In this document: positions 17,258 through 26,540 of the stretch, piece by piece
How the letters are laid out: the number at the start of each line of letters is the position of its first letter
Position numbering within the stretch: position 1 is the stretch's first letter
From: Alphaproteobacteria bacterium
Lineage (GTDB): Bacteria; Pseudomonadota; Alphaproteobacteria; CALKHQ01
Assembly: GCA_041396705.1 (NCBI GenBank)
Contig: JAWKYB010000003.1
Coordinates: forward strand, 248,001-312,000
Reading direction: 5' to 3'
DNA length: 64,000 bases
Made by a program: the position numbers and the translations under genes
Notes under the pieces: generated by a model
What the model was told of the DNA's origin: nothing
The model's database searches: none
The model's input: the letters and a program-made list of their open reading frames with translations, nothing else

Positions 17258-17788
17258 ATGAATACCGAGATGACGTCCGTGCTGATCCGGCCGGCCAGGC
17301 CGGAGGACGGCCGTGCCATCGCGCGCGTGCACGTCGAGGCCTGGCGCGACGCCTATGCCGGCATCCTGCCGGCCGGCTATCTGGTGCGCCGGATCGAGCG
17401 CCACGCGGCGGCCAGCCTGCCGCGGCCGTCCGCGGCGACCGGGCGATCCGGCCGGCGGAGCGCCACGCTGGTCGCCGAGCTGGACGCGGTGGTCGGCTAC
17501 GTCACCTTCGGGCCGGCCCGCCACGTCGCCGACCCGGCGACCGGCGAGATCGCGGCGCTTTACGTGCGGCCGGACGCACAGGGCAGGGGACTGGGCCGCG
17601 CGCTGGTCGAGACCGCGTTGCAACGCCAGTTCGCCGCCGGCTGCCGGGCGGTCGAGGTCGAGGTGCTGGCGGAGAACCCGGCGCGCCATTTCTACACCGC
17701 CATGGGGGCGAAGCTGGTCGGCGAGGGCGCACACCGTTTTGCCGGCCGCATGCTGCCGGTCGCCTTCTACCGCTGGGCCGCGCCATAG
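17258..17788 (+). CDS. GNAT family N-acetyltransferase
   Basis: A 176-residue acetyltransferase. The fold starts VLIRPARPEDGRAIARVHVE, and motif A (acetyl-CoA pyrophosphate loop) is LYVRPDAQGRGLGRALVETA. The C-terminal ENPARHFYTAMGAKLVGEG is typical of small-substrate GNATs. It starts 9 bp after the permease stop, so it is probably transcribed with the sugar operon. Acceptor substrate unknown. Confidence 0.88.
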   Translation: MNTEMTSVLIRPARPEDGRAIARVHVEAWRDAYAGILPAGYLVRRIERHAAASLPRPSAATGRSGRRSATLVAELDAVVGYVTFGPARHVADPATGEIAALYVRPDAQGRGLGRALVETALQRQFAAGCRAVEVEVLAENPARHFYTAMGAKLVGEGAHRFAGRMLPVAFYRWAAP

Positions 17789-17796
17789 GGCGGCGG

Positions 17797-17823
17797 CCGG
17801 GCGACCGACCTACCCGGATTTTT
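17797..17823 (+). terminator. Possible weak terminator after sugar ABC/GNAT genes
   Basis: CCGGG (17797-17801) can pair with CCCGG (17813-17817), followed by ATTTTT. The stem is only 5 bp and the loop 11 nt, so termination would be inefficient. It sits between the GNAT stop and guaA. Confidence 0.35.
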
Positions 17824-17902
17824 GTGCTGGCCAGCGTTGCCGCGGCGGCGTATTCGGGCGCTCTCATCTGCCCGAATCACGCCGCACCGCGAGGGTCCCG
17901 TC

Positions 17903-19465
17903 ATGCCGGCCGACCAGCATGATCACATTCTCATTCTCGATTTCGGCAGCCAGTTCACCCAGCTGATCGCGCGCCGGGTCCGCGAGGCCGGCGTCTATTG
18001 CGAGATCTGGCCGTTCGATGCCGCCGAGGACCGCATCCGCGCCTTCGCGCCGCGGGCGATCATCCTGTCCGGCGGCCCGGCCTCGCTGACCGGCGCGGAA
18101 TCCCCGCGCGCGCCGCAGGCGGTGTTCGCGCTCGGCGTGCCGATCCTCGGCATCTGCTATGGCGAGCAGGCGATCTGCGACCAGCTCGGCGGCACGGTCG
18201 AGCAGGGCGACACCCGCGAGTTCGGCCGCGCCGAGGTCGAGGTCACCGCCGCCTGCACCCTGTTCGACGGCGTCTGGACGCCGGGCGAGCGCCATCCGGT
18301 GTGGATGAGCCACGGCGACCACGTCACCGCGCTGCCGCCGGGCTTCGTTGCGGTGGCGCGCAGCCGCGGCGCCCCGTTCGCCGCCATCGCCGACGAGGAC
18401 CGCCAGATCTACGGCGTGCAGTTCCACCCCGAGGTGGTACACACGCCCGACGGCGCCCGGCTGCTGGAGAACTTCGTGCGCAACGTCGCCGGCTGCCGCG
18501 GCGACTGGACCATGGCCGCGTTCCGCGACGAGGCGATTGCCGCCATTCGCGCCAAGGTCGGCGCCAGCGGCCGCGTCATCTGCGGGCTGTCCGGCGGGGT
18601 CGATTCCAGCGTCGCCGCGGTGCTGATCCACGAGGCGATCGGCGAGCGGCTGACCTGCATCTTCGTCGACCACGGCCTCTTGCGGCTGCACGAGGCCGAC
18701 GACGTGGTCGCCCTGTTCCGCGGCAGCTACAACATCCCGCTGGTGCATCGCGACGCCTCCGAGCTGTTTCTCGGCCGGCTGGCCGGCGTCGAAGACCCCG
18801 AGCAGAAGCGCAAGATCATCGGCAACACCTTCATCGAGGTGTTCGAGGAAGAGGCGGCCCAGATCGCCGATGCCGACTTCCTGGCCCAGGGCACGCTCTA
18901 CCCCGACGTGATCGAGTCGGTGTCGCCGACCGGCGGGCCGAGCGCCACCATCAAGTCGCACCACAATGTCGGCGGCCTGCCGGAGCGGATGCGGCTGAAG
19001 CTGATCGAGCCGCTGCGCGAGCTGTTCAAGGACGAGGTGCGCGCACTGGGCCGCACGCTGGGACTGCCGGAGCGCATGGTCGCCCGCCATCCGTTCCCCG
19101 GCCCGGGGCTGGCGATCCGCATTCCCGGCGCGGTCGGCCGCGCCCAGGCCGACATCCTGCGCAAGGCCGACGCGATCTACCTGGAAGAGATCCGCGGCGC
19201 CGGGCTGTACGACGCCATCTGGCAGGCCTTCGCGGTGCTGCTGCCGGTGCGCACCGTCGGCGTGATGGGCGACGCCCGCACCTACGACCAGGTCTGCGCG
19301 CTGCGTGCGGTCACCTCGACCGACGGCATGACCGCGGAGTCCTACCCGTTCGAGCACGCCTTCCTCGCCCGCGTCGCCACCCGCATCATCAACGAAGTCG
19401 ACGGCATCAACCGCGTCGTCTACGACGTCACCTCGAAGCCGCCGGGCACGATCGAGTGGGAGTGA
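17903..19465 (+). CDS. guaA: GMP synthase (glutamine-hydrolysing)
   Basis: A 520-residue enzyme amidating XMP to GMP in purine biosynthesis. The class I glutamine amidotransferase domain (residues 1-195) has nucleophile Cys in LGICYGEQA and His/Glu in VQFHPEV. The ATP-pyrophosphatase domain has the P-loop [18 protein letters not shown]. The dimerisation domain ends in the conserved [16 protein letters not shown]. The length is normal. ATG 17903 follows GAGGG and starts the conserved N-terminus. No guaB is adjacent. Confidence 0.98.
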   Translation: MPADQHDHILILDFGSQFTQLIARRVREAGVYCEIWPFDAAEDRIRAFAPRAIILSGGPASLTGAESPRAPQAVFALGVPILGICYGEQAICDQLGGTVEQGDTREFGRAEVEVTAACTLFDGVWTPGERHPVWMSHGDHVTALPPGFVAVARSRGAPFAAIADEDRQIYGVQFHPEVVHTPDGARLLENFVRNVAGCRGDWTMAAFRDEAIAAIRAKVGASGRVICGLSGGVDSSVAAVLIHEAIGERLTCIFVDHGLLRLHEADDVVALFRGSYNIPLVHRDASELFLGRLAGVEDPEQKRKIIGNTFIEVFEEEAAQIADADFLAQGTLYPDVIESVSPTGGPSATIKSHHNVGGLPERMRLKLIEPLRELFKDEVRALGRTLGLPERMVARHPFPGPGLAIRIPGAVGRAQADILRKADAIYLEEIRGAGLYDAIWQAFAVLLPVRTVGVMGDARTYDQVCALRAVTSTDGMTAESYPFEHAFLARVATRIINEVDGINRVVYDVTSKPPGTIEWE

Positions 19466-19487
19466 GCCGTGCGATGCGGGTGAGGCC

Positions 19488-19826
19488 GTGATCTACCATC
19501 TGGCCAGGCAGGGCGACTGGGCTGCGGCGCAGGGCGGCGGCGGCTATGGCGGCGGCGCGCAGGACCGGCGCGACGGCTACATCCACTTCTCCACCGCGGC
19601 GCAGATCGTCGAGAGCGCGGCAAAGCACCGCGCCGGCGAGCCCGACCTGCTGCTGCTGGCGGTCGACGAGGCGCGGCTGGGCGACGCACTGCGCTGGGAG
19701 GCATCGCGCGGCGGCGCGCTGTTCCCGCATCTCTACGGCACGCTGGCGCCGGACGCGGTCGCCTGGACCGCGCCGCTGCCGCTCGGCCCGGACGGCAGGC
19801 ACGTCTTTCCCGCGCTGCCGGACTAG
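19488..19826 (+). CDS. DUF952 family protein
   Basis: A 112-residue small protein matching DUF952: MIYHLARQGDWAAAQ with DGYIHFSTAAQIVESAAKH. The family is distantly related to ADP-ribosyltransferase-like folds, but its activity is not established. The start is GTG 19488, 22 bp after the guaA stop, so co-transcription with guaA is likely. Its last 4 bp overlap the converging PilZ gene. Confidence 0.85.
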   Translation: MIYHLARQGDWAAAQGGGGYGGGAQDRRDGYIHFSTAAQIVESAAKHRAGEPDLLLLAVDEARLGDALRWEASRGGALFPHLYGTLAPDAVAWTAPLPLGPDGRHVFPALPD

Positions 19827-20179
19827 GGAAGCGCCGGCAGCCGGCCGATGGAAAGCCGCTCGATCACACGGTAGGTCTGGCCGTCGAGGTCGACCAGCCG
19901 CAGGCCGACATAGGCGCGGGCCGGATTGACCCGCGCGACCTCGGCGCTGAGCGTCAGCACGCCGTAGCTGGGCACGTCCAGCACCACCCGGTATTCCTCG
20001 CCGATGCGGAACGCGCGCGGGCTGGCGGCGCGGGCGATGACGCCGACGCCGAGGCCGCCCAGGCTGATGTCGATGATCTCGACCGGCAGGTCGCCGATCC
20101 TGGCCGTCAGCCGCGTGGGCCGGCGCCGGTCGCGCCGCCGCTCGATGCGCGCATAGCCGACCAGATGCCTGCGGATCAT
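19823..20179 (-). CDS. PilZ domain protein (predicted c-di-GMP binder)
   Basis: A 118-residue single-domain PilZ protein. The c-di-GMP signature is present: a basic R-rich segment (ARIERRRDRRRPTRLTARI) and DISLGGLGVGV in place of the D/NxSxxG motif. It would link c-di-GMP to motility or surface outputs through a partner. The 3' end overlaps the DUF952 stop by 4 bp on the opposite strand. It is divergent from the caspase gene across 113 bp. Confidence 0.88.
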   Translation of the reverse strand: MIRRHLVGYARIERRRDRRRPTRLTARIGDLPVEIIDISLGGLGVGVIARAASPRAFRIGEEYRVVLDVPSYGVLTLSAEVARVNPARAYVGLRLVDLDGQTYRVIERLSIGRLPALP

Positions 20180-20292
20180 TGCCCGGTCCTTTCGCCCGAA
20201 AACGCCTCATTTGGCCCAGGAGGCGGCCATAATTGAAATGTATATGGGCATCGATTAAGGAACCTTTCACGAAACGGGACAGGGATACGTCA

Positions 20293-22452
20293 ATGATGCG
20301 CGACCGGGCCCGAAGGTTGATGGCGACCGCCGGCACCACCGGCCTGGCGGCCTGTGCCGGCCTGGCGGCGGGGCTTGCCGCCGCGCCGGCGGCGGAGGCG
20401 GCCCAGCGCTATGCCCTGCTGGTCGGGGTCACCGACTATCCCGCGCTCGACGAACGCATGTGGCTGCACGGACCGGCCAACGACGTCGCGCTGATGGAGC
20501 AGGTGCTGCTGCAGCAGGGCTTCACCCCCGACGCGATCACCGTGCTGTCGCAGGGCGAGACCAGCGAGGGCGAGCCGACGCGCGCCGCCATCCTCGGCGC
20601 GATCGACGGCTTGATCGACACCGTCGCGCCCGGCGACTTCGTCTATCTGCACTTCGGCGGCCACGGCTCGCAGCAGCCGGCCGCGGCCGATGCGGGCGAG
20701 CTCGACGGCTTCGACGAGATCTTCCTGCCCAGCGACGTCGGGCCGTGGGACGGCCGCCAGGGCACCGTGACCAATGCCATCGTCGACGACGAGCTGCAGC
20801 CGCGCATCGCCGCGTTGCGCGAGGCCGGCGCCTTCGTCTTCGCCGTGTTCGACAGCTGCCATTCCGGCACCATGCTGCGTGCGGTCAACGCCGGCGAGAT
20901 GGACCGGCGGCTCGACCCGTCTCTTCTGGGCATCCCCCAAGACGCGATCGCGGCCGCCCAGGCCGCGGCGGTGCACACCCGCGGCGGCGCCGCGGCGGTA
21001 GAGTCGATCCTCGACGGCGAGACCGCCCGCGGCGGCGGCGACGCGTCGCTGGGCGGCTATGTCGCCTTCTACGCGGCGCAGACCACCGAGACCACGCCGG
21101 AGCTGCGGCTGCCGGCCGGCGATCCGAACCGCCAGACCTACGGCCTGTTCAGCTACACGCTGGCCAGCGTGTTCGCCGCCCATCCCGGCATCACCTATCG
21201 CCAGGCCGCCCAGCAGGTGCTGGTCGACTATGTCGCCGACAACCGCAATGCGCCGACCCCGCTGTTCGAGAGCGACGGCGTCTCGCTCGACGCCGTGCTG
21301 CTGAGCGGCACGCCGGCCGACGAGGTGCGGCAGTGGCCGGTGGCCGAGGACCGCGGCGGCTGGCGCATCCCGGCGGGCCGGCTCAACCAGCTCGACCAGG
21401 GCGCGGTGCTGGCGGTCTATCCCGACGCGCTGGCCGGGCCCGACGACGCGCCGCTGGGTTATGTCGAGGTCGACAGCGCCCAGATCGTGCACAGCATCGT
21501 GCTGCCGGTCGCCTATGGCGACCTGCCGGCGATGGACGAAATCCCGGAGGGCGCCTTCGCCCGGCTGGTCGACGCCCATTATTCGGTGGCGCTCGCCGTC
21601 GCGCTGCCGGAGCAGCCGGCCGAGGCCGACCCCACCGACGCGCCGGCCTGGGCGGTGCTCGACCGGCTGATCGACGAAGGGCTCGACCAGGTCGCCATCA
21701 CCTGGGTGCCGGGGACGGAGAGTGCGGACCTGCGCCTGCACATCGCCGACGGCCGGTTGTGGCTGCTGCCGCCGTCGGGCGAGATGAGCGCCGCCAGTGC
21801 CTACCTGACCATCCCCGAGGACGGCAACGCGATCGCCTTCGCCGAGTTCGAGGAGGACCTGGAGGACAACCTGCGCAAGGTCGCGCGGGTCAACGCCCTG
21901 TTCTCGCTCGCCGACCAGCTGGCATCGACGGCGATCGGCCGCGAGCTGACGGTCGACCTGTCGGTGCAGCGGCGCGACGGCACGGTCGAGGCCTTCGCCC
22001 TCGGCGACTTCCCCGCGCTCGCCGACGGCGACGTCATCACCTTCGCCGTCACCAACAGCTCGAACCAGGTCGTCGACCTGACCGCGCTGTTCATCGACAG
22101 CCAGTTCGGCATCGAGCCGTGGTTCCCCTACCAGGGCGAATCCAACCGGATGAATCCGGGCGAGACGCTGTCGTCGCAATTGGAAGTGAACGTGTCGACC
22201 GTCGGCGTCGAGCGCTTCCTGTTCATCGCCGCCGGCGTCCAGCCCGGCGCGCCGCGGGCGGACTTCTCGTTCCTGGCGCAGGCCGGGCTGACCACCCGCG
22301 CGCTCGGCACCTCGGGGCTCAGCGGCGCCACCATCGCCGACGTGCTCGCCGATGCCGGCGTCGACGTGGCGGCCACCCGCGGCGGCGGCCGGCCGGCCAT
22401 GTCGCTCGCCACCATGTCCAGTTTCAGCTGGACCGTGATACCGGACCAATAG
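20293..22452 (+). CDS. Exported caspase-family (orthocaspase-like) cysteine protease
   Basis: A 719-residue protein. The N-terminal export signal ends near AAPAAEAAQRY (residues 31-40). The p20-like caspase domain covers about 40-360, with catalytic His124 in HFGGHGSQQ and Cys189 in AVFDSCHSG. The Asp just before the Ser-Cys (DSCHSG) is typical of metacaspases and orthocaspases, which cleave after Arg or Lys. Residues about 370-719 form a beta-rich region ending with FAVTNSSNQVVDLTALF and NPGETLSSQLEV, resembling DUF4384-type modules. An AGGGA SD precedes ATG 20293. The first secreted paralogue starts 71 bp downstream on the same strand. A LAAC lipobox-like match lies inside the signal, but an SPI site is likelier. 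Confidence 0.9.
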   Translation: MMRDRARRLMATAGTTGLAACAGLAAGLAAAPAAEAAQRYALLVGVTDYPALDERMWLHGPANDVALMEQVLLQQGFTPDAITVLSQGETSEGEPTRAAILGAIDGLIDTVAPGDFVYLHFGGHGSQQPAAADAGELDGFDEIFLPSDVGPWDGRQGTVTNAIVDDELQPRIAALREAGAFVFAVFDSCHSGTMLRAVNAGEMDRRLDPSLLGIPQDAIAAAQAAAVHTRGGAAAVESILDGETARGGGDASLGGYVAFYAAQTTETTPELRLPAGDPNRQTYGLFSYTLASVFAAHPGITYRQAAQQVLVDYVADNRNAPTPLFESDGVSLDAVLLSGTPADEVRQWPVAEDRGGWRIPAGRLNQLDQGAVLAVYPDALAGPDDAPLGYVEVDSAQIVHSIVLPVAYGDLPAMDEIPEGAFARLVDAHYSVALAVALPEQPAEADPTDAPAWAVLDRLIDEGLDQVAITWVPGTESADLRLHIADGRLWLLPPSGEMSAASAYLTIPEDGNAIAFAEFEEDLEDNLRKVARVNALFSLADQLASTAIGRELTVDLSVQRRDGTVEAFALGDFPALADGDVITFAVTNSSNQVVDLTALFIDSQFGIEPWFPYQGESNRMNPGETLSSQLEVNVSTVGVERFLFIAAGVQPGAPRADFSFLAQAGLTTRALGTSGLSGATIADVLADAGVDVAATRGGGRPAMSLATMSSFSWTVIPDQ

Positions 22453-22523
22453 CAGAAATCGGCCTTATCCATGCCATAGAGGCATGCTGGAATCCGAGCA
22501 TCGGAATCGAAGGGAGCTCCCAG

Positions 22524-23216
22524 ATGAAACGACTCCATACGACAGCCCTCTCGTCGCTCGCCGCCCTGGCGCTGCTGGCCGGCGCCGCGCAGGCCGAGAG
22601 CGTGACCAATGCCGACACCGGCGCGTCCCTGGACGACGCCGCCATCGCGGCCGTGCAGGACATGGGCCTGGCACAGCAGCTGGCGGCCCAGGGGCTGGAG
22701 AGCGGCGACGCGATCCTGCTGATCGCGGCGGCGCGCATCGCCAATCAGGTCGCTGCGGTCAGCAACGACGACATGGTCCCGCGCGATCCTGAGATGGGTA
22801 GCGGCGAGGGCTCGCCGGGCCTGCACACCGCCGCGGAGATGCTGGCGGCGGCGCGCGAGCTGGCCGGCGACCGGCCGGACCTGATCGGCCTGATCGAGGA
22901 CGCCGAGGCCGAGGGTTCGCGCGGCAGCGTCTACGGCTCGGGCTACTACGACGGCTACATCGACGGCGGCATCAACCTCTACTACGACGAGGCGTTCTAC
23001 GGCGGTGAGCAGGCGGTGGTGACGCTGCAGGGCCACAACCCGTCGGACATCGACCTGTGGATCTACGACGAGTACGGCAACCTGATCTGTTCCAGCACCG
23101 GCTATTCGTCGAACGAGAGCTGCTCGTGGACGCCGCGCTGGACGGGCGATTTCACCATCCGCGTGGAGAACGAGGGCCACCCGCAGGGGACCTACTTCAC
23201 GCTGTGGACCAATTGA
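22524..23216 (+). CDS. Secreted two-part protein, WTN family paralogue 1
   Basis: A 230-residue exported protein (signal peptide ends GAAQAES, about residue 24). Residues about 30-130 are helical and acidic. Next comes EGSRGSVYG with Arg133. A beta-sandwich-like C-terminal half then resembles pre-peptidase C-terminal (PPC) domains: DIDLWIYDEYGNLIC, a C-X10-C pair and WTPRWTGDFTIRVENEG, ending LWTN. It is 71 bp after the caspase gene with its own AAGGGAG SD and is followed by a strong terminator, so it is probably the second gene of the caspase operon. Function unknown; a candidate caspase substrate. Confidence 0.88.
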   Translation: MKRLHTTALSSLAALALLAGAAQAESVTNADTGASLDDAAIAAVQDMGLAQQLAAQGLESGDAILLIAAARIANQVAAVSNDDMVPRDPEMGSGEGSPGLHTAAEMLAAARELAGDRPDLIGLIEDAEAEGSRGSVYGSGYYDGYIDGGINLYYDEAFYGGEQAVVTLQGHNPSDIDLWIYDEYGNLICSSTGYSSNESCSWTPRWTGDFTIRVENEGHPQGTYFTLWTN

Positions 23217-23239
23217 AGGGCCGCGCCCCTTCGTGCAAC

Positions 23240-23270
23240 AGGGCGGGCCCGCACGGCCCGCCCTATTTGT
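23240..23270 (+). terminator. Rho-independent terminator after caspase/paralogue 1
   Basis: AGGGCGGGCC (23240-23249) and GGCCCGCCCT (23255-23264) form a perfect 10-bp stem with loop CGCAC, followed by ATTTGT. It closes the caspase-paralogue 1 unit and may also serve the converging hydroxylase gene. Confidence 0.8.
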
Positions 23271-23280
23271 CGGGGCCGGC

Positions 23281-23958
23281 TCAGCTGTCGGCCCAGCGGC
23301 GCAGCAGGTTGTTGTAGGCCTTGCAGCTGCGGTCCGCCGCAGCCTCCAGCGGGCCGGGTCCATGCGCAGTCAGTGCGTCGCGCACCATGGCCAGGTCGGC
23401 CAGCAGCTCGCGCCGCCCGTCATCGCGGACATGGCTTTCCACCCAGGTGACCGCGACCAGGCGCTCGCCCCGCTCGACCGGCGCGACCCGGTGCAGGCTG
23501 GTCGACGGATAGACCACCGCACTGCCGCGCGGCAGCTTCACCTCCTCGTCGGCGACCGCACCCTCGAGCACCAGCGCGCCGCCGTCGTAGTCGCCGGGGT
23601 CGTTCAGGAAGATCGTCACCGACAGGTCGGTGCGCAGCGCCTGGCCGCCCGGCCGCATCAGCGCATCGTCGACGTGCCAGCCATATTCCATGCCGGGCCC
23701 GTAGCGCGACAGCAGCGGCGGCGCGATCCGGCGGGGCAGGGCGAAGCGCTGGAACCCGGGGTCGCGCCACAGCGCATCGCCGATCAGCCGGTTGAGCCGG
23801 TCGGCCTGCTCCGGCGTCTTCTTCAGCTGGCGGTTGCGCTTGACCCGCCGGGCCAGCGCGCCTGCCGTCTCCCGCCCGTCGACGAACTCGCCCTGCTCGA
23901 ACGCGGCCAGCACCTCGGCGAGTTCGCCGGGGCGCAGCACGGCATCGAGCAGGGCCAT
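23281..23958 (-). CDS. PKHD-type Fe(II)/2-oxoglutarate hydroxylase (PiuC-like)
   Basis: A 225-residue oxygenase. The iron-binding facial triad is intact: His and Asp in YGWHVDDALM and His in TSLHRVAPV; the 2-oxoglutarate Arg is in ERGERLVAVTW. PiuC/YbiX relatives accompany siderophore receptors and probably hydroxylate a protein or siderophore-related substrate. Start ATG 23958; GTG 23964 is the alternative. No TonB receptor is adjacent and no Fur-like box was seen upstream. Confidence 0.88.
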   Translation of the reverse strand: MALLDAVLRPGELAEVLAAFEQGEFVDGRETAGALARRVKRNRQLKKTPEQADRLNRLIGDALWRDPGFQRFALPRRIAPPLLSRYGPGMEYGWHVDDALMRPGGQALRTDLSVTIFLNDPGDYDGGALVLEGAVADEEVKLPRGSAVVYPSTSLHRVAPVERGERLVAVTWVESHVRDDGRRELLADLAMVRDALTAHGPGPLEAAADRSCKAYNNLLRRWADS

Positions 23959-23984
23959 GCGCACGGGGCGTCAGGATCCCGGCG

Positions 23985-24347
23985 TCAGGATCCGTCCTTC
24001 CACTGGCCGTCGCTGTCGCGGCAGGCCGCGTCGCGGCTGGCCTCGCCGCTGCCGTCGCGCATCACCGACACCTCGTACTCGCGGCAGTAGATGCCGATGG
24101 CGCTCTGATAGGTCCGCAGCGGCGTCACGGTCCCGTGCATCCCGGTCGCCGGATTCTGCCAGCTCTCGGACTCGCCGCTCGCGCGGGTCTCCAGGGCGAG
24201 CTGGATCGCGCCGTTGATGGCGCTGCGGTCGCTGGCCTGGACCACCGGGCCGGCGGCCGGCGCGCCGGTCTGGCAGCCGGCGAGCAGGGTCATCGCGCCC
24301 GCCGCCACCAGAGACGTCAGGACCTTGTTCTGGCTTGAGTCGATCAT
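23985..24347 (-). CDS. Small lipoprotein
   Basis: A 120-residue lipoprotein. The signal peptide ends in the lipobox LLAGC at residue 25 (MTLLAGCQTG). The mature part, with TPLRTYQSAIGIYCREYEVS and a C-terminal Cys (AACRDSDGQW), resembles 17-kDa surface-antigen-like outer-membrane lipoproteins. A GGAAG SD precedes ATG 24347. It lies 26 bp before the hydroxylase on the same strand. Confidence 0.82.
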   Translation of the reverse strand: MIDSSQNKVLTSLVAAGAMTLLAGCQTGAPAAGPVVQASDRSAINGAIQLALETRASGESESWQNPATGMHGTVTPLRTYQSAIGIYCREYEVSVMRDGSGEASRDAACRDSDGQWKDGS

Positions 24348-24451
24348 TGTCGCTTCCGCCTTTCTTCTCGTTGTTCCGGACGGCGCATGGCGCGATGCGC
24401 GGGCACATGCCGGTGCCCGCGCCGCGCGCCGCGCTCGCGATGCGATGGCGA

Positions 24452-25441
24452 CTATTGCCATCCGCTGCCGATCAGTTCCATCTCCTGCTCGCGCGTCAGG
24501 TTGGGCCCGACCTGGTTGAGCGCGCCGGAGCCGGGCACCTGGCCGCCGAGGATGAGGTAGCCGCCGCTGGCGCCGCTTTCGCCAGCCTCGCCATAGGGGC
24601 CGGACTGGCCGCTTCCGCCCGAACCGCCGCTGTGACCGGAGCCGCCGCTTTCGCCCGACTCGCCGCTGTCCCCGGACTCGCCGCCGTGGCCGGATCCCCC
24701 GCTGTCGCCGCCGCCGGAGCTGCCGCCTTCGCCGCCACCGGAACCGCCGCCGCCCGAGCCGCTGCTGCCGGAGCCGCCTTCGCCGCCGCTGCCGCCGTCG
24801 TCATCGCCGCCCTTGTTGTGCACCAGATAGCCGTCGGCGAAATAGCTGTGATCGCCGTCGAGGATCAGGTTGTAGACCCGGGTCGCCGGATCGGCGTCGA
24901 AGGCCTCGATCGCATGCAACGACGCATAGCTCAGGCGCAGCTCCGGCTCCGGCGCCAGCACCACCGCGCCGCGCACCTGCGGCTCGCCCAGGCGGACAAG
25001 GGCGCGGGCCAGCGCATCGCCGACCTGCAGGCTGCCGACCGCGAGTTGCGCGGTCTCGCGCCGGGTGGCGACCGGATCGATCGCCTTCCAGCCCTCGCGC
25101 GTCATGAACGGATGCTCCGCCGTCACGAAGGCCGGGCCGCCGTTCAGTGCATAGAGCTTGCGGCCGTCCAGCCGCGGCCGCTCCACCCGCACGACCCGAT
25201 TGGCCTTGCCGTTGCGCCCCATGACCAGGGCACCGACCGGGATGCGCTCGATCGCGCAGCTCTGGCCGTTGGCCAGCAGCACCTGCGTGCCGGCCACGAA
25301 GCAGCTCGACGCGTAGGCGGTGTTGAAGAAATGGCCGTCGTCCAGCGACGGGACGGTCAGCGGCATGCCGACCAGAACGATCGCAAGCGCGCTGGTCGTC
25401 GCCAGCAGCCTGCGCTTGTTACGTGAATTGCTTGCCCGCAC
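24452..25441 (-). CDS. Exported Hint-domain protein with Gly/Ser/Glu-rich tail
   Basis: A 329-residue protein. The signal peptide ends near NTAYASSC. A Hedgehog/intein (Hint) domain covers residues about 45-210. Its putative splice-like Cys sits immediately after the signal (SCFVAGTQVLLANGQ). Block B has FVTAEHPFM, and the C-terminal block VYNLILDGDHSYFADG is followed by YLVHNKGG, an HN end. A low-complexity tail of about 90 residues rich in Gly, Ser, Glu and Asp follows, then GGQVPGSGALNQVGPNL. The residue after HN is Lys, not Cys/Ser/Thr, so cleavage rather than splicing is expected. GTG 25441 has GGAGG 8 bp upstream. It may process itself on the cell surface. Confidence 0.85.
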   Translation of the reverse strand: MRASNSRNKRRLLATTSALAIVLVGMPLTVPSLDDGHFFNTAYASSCFVAGTQVLLANGQSCAIERIPVGALVMGRNGKANRVVRVERPRLDGRKLYALNGGPAFVTAEHPFMTREGWKAIDPVATRRETAQLAVGSLQVGDALARALVRLGEPQVRGAVVLAPEPELRLSYASLHAIEAFDADPATRVYNLILDGDHSYFADGYLVHNKGGDDDGGSGGEGGSGSSGSGGGGSGGGEGGSSGGGDSGGSGHGGESGDSGESGESGGSGHSGGSGGSGQSGPYGEAGESGASGGYLILGGQVPGSGALNQVGPNLTREQEMELIGSGWQ

Positions 25442-25546
25442 CTGCCTGTCCTCCGTTTCACCCGATTGTCACGATTGGAAGATGCCAGGACAACACGGGC
25501 GTTAACGAATCCATCCGGCCCGCGGCCGAAATATTGCCGCCAGCGC

Positions 25547-25581
25547 AAAAAAAAGGCGCCGCCGGCTGGACCGGCGGCGCC
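25547..25581 (-). terminator. Rho-independent terminator after SEL1 gene
   Basis: Read on the minus strand, an 11-bp perfect stem GGCGCCGCCGG/CCGGCGGCGCC with a 5-nt loop is followed by eight U residues (A-run at 25547-25554). It ends the leftward SEL1-repeat transcript before the Hint gene, so that gene needs its own promoter. Confidence 0.92.
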
Positions 25582-25607
25582 GATGCGAGGCAGGAACGCG
25601 GTGCCGC

Positions 25608-26540
25608 TCAGGACTGGTGGCTGGCGATCTTCGCCATCAGCGCGTCGCGCTCGGCGCCCTCGGGGGCCGCCTCGGCCGCGCGCTGCCAGGTCTCGCGAGC
25701 CCGATCGACCTGGCCGGCGCCGAGATAGGCGTCGCCGAGCCGGTCGATCACCGTCCAGTCGCCGTCGAACATGTTCAGCGACCGCTCATAGTCGGCGATG
25801 GCCAGGTCGTACTCGCCGCGCTGGAAGTGCACATAGCCGCGCGTATCGATGAAGGTCGGCGACGGATGCACGTCGACCGCCTGCTCGGCCAGGTCCAAGG
25901 CCTCGTCCAGCCGGTCGTGGCGCGAGGCCAGCATCCAGGCCAGGTTGTTCATCGCACCCGGGTAGCCGTCGGTGATCGCGCGCCGATACCACTCCTCGGC
26001 GGCGGCGAAGTCCTGCGGCACGCCCAGGCCGTTCTCGTAGAGGTAGCCGAGGTTGCGGATGGCGTAGACGTCTTCCTGTGCCGCGGCCGATTCGTAGAGC
26101 TGCAACGCGCGGGCATAGTCCTGTGCCACGCCTTCGCCGCGCTGGTACAGCACGCCGAGCTTGGTCTGCGCGAAGGGCAGGCCGGCCTCCGCCGCCTCCG
26201 AGAACCACTCCGCGGCCTGGCTGAGGTCGCGCTCGACGACGCGGCCCGATTCGTACATCAGGCCGAGATTGACCTGGGCGCGCGCGTCGCCGCTCTCCGC
26301 TGCCGTGCTCAGATAGTCGAAGGCCCGGTGCTCGTCGCGCTCGACGCCGCGGCCGGTCAGGTACATCTGACCGATGTAGTACTGCGCGCTCGCATTGCCC
26401 GAGTCGGCGAGCGGCGCCAACTCCTCATAGGCGGTCTCGAAGTCGCCCGAGTTGAACGCGTGCACGCCCGACAGATAGCCCGCCCGAGCCGCGACGGGCG
26501 TTGCCACGACGAGCATGAGCGCGAGGAGAGCGCGGTGCAT
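25608..26540 (-). CDS. Exported SEL1/TPR repeat protein
   Basis: A 310-residue periplasmic protein with signal peptide ending VAARAGY (about residue 21). About five SEL1 repeats follow (AQYYIGQMYLTGRGVERDEH, AQVNLGLMYESGRVVERD and TKLGVLYQRGEGVAQDYA are clear). Two to three TPR-like units follow at the C-terminus (YVHFQRGEYDLAIADYERSL). It is probably a scaffold for cell-envelope complexes. The start at 26540 is preferred because it begins the signal peptide; the 21-codon upstream extension is not signal-like. It is divergent from secreted paralogue 2. Confidence 0.88.
   Translation of the reverse strand: MHRALLALMLVVATPVAARAGYLSGVHAFNSGDFETAYEELAPLADSGNASAQYYIGQMYLTGRGVERDEHRAFDYLSTAAESGDARAQVNLGLMYESGRVVERDLSQAAEWFSEAAEAGLPFAQTKLGVLYQRGEGVAQDYARALQLYESAAAQEDVYAIRNLGYLYENGLGVPQDFAAAEEWYRRAITDGYPGAMNNLAWMLASRHDRLDEALDLAEQAVDVHPSPTFIDTRGYVHFQRGEYDLAIADYERSLNMFDGDWTVIDRLGDAYLGAGQVDRARETWQRAAEAAPEGAERDALMAKIASHQS

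Noticed and set aside
17789..17902. Guanine riboswitch before guaA
   Set aside because: The 114-bp leader lacks the purine-riboswitch core (paired loops and conserved junction). Only a weak hairpin is present.
20290..22449. A 719-codon open frame antisense to the caspase gene
   Set aside because: It mirrors the caspase gene, is Arg/Gly/Val/Asp-rich without any domain, and has no plausible start signal.
24580..24800. CRISPR-like or satellite repeats in the Hint gene
   Set aside because: The repeats are in-frame Gly/Ser/Glu codons without regular spacers. No cas gene is present in the window.
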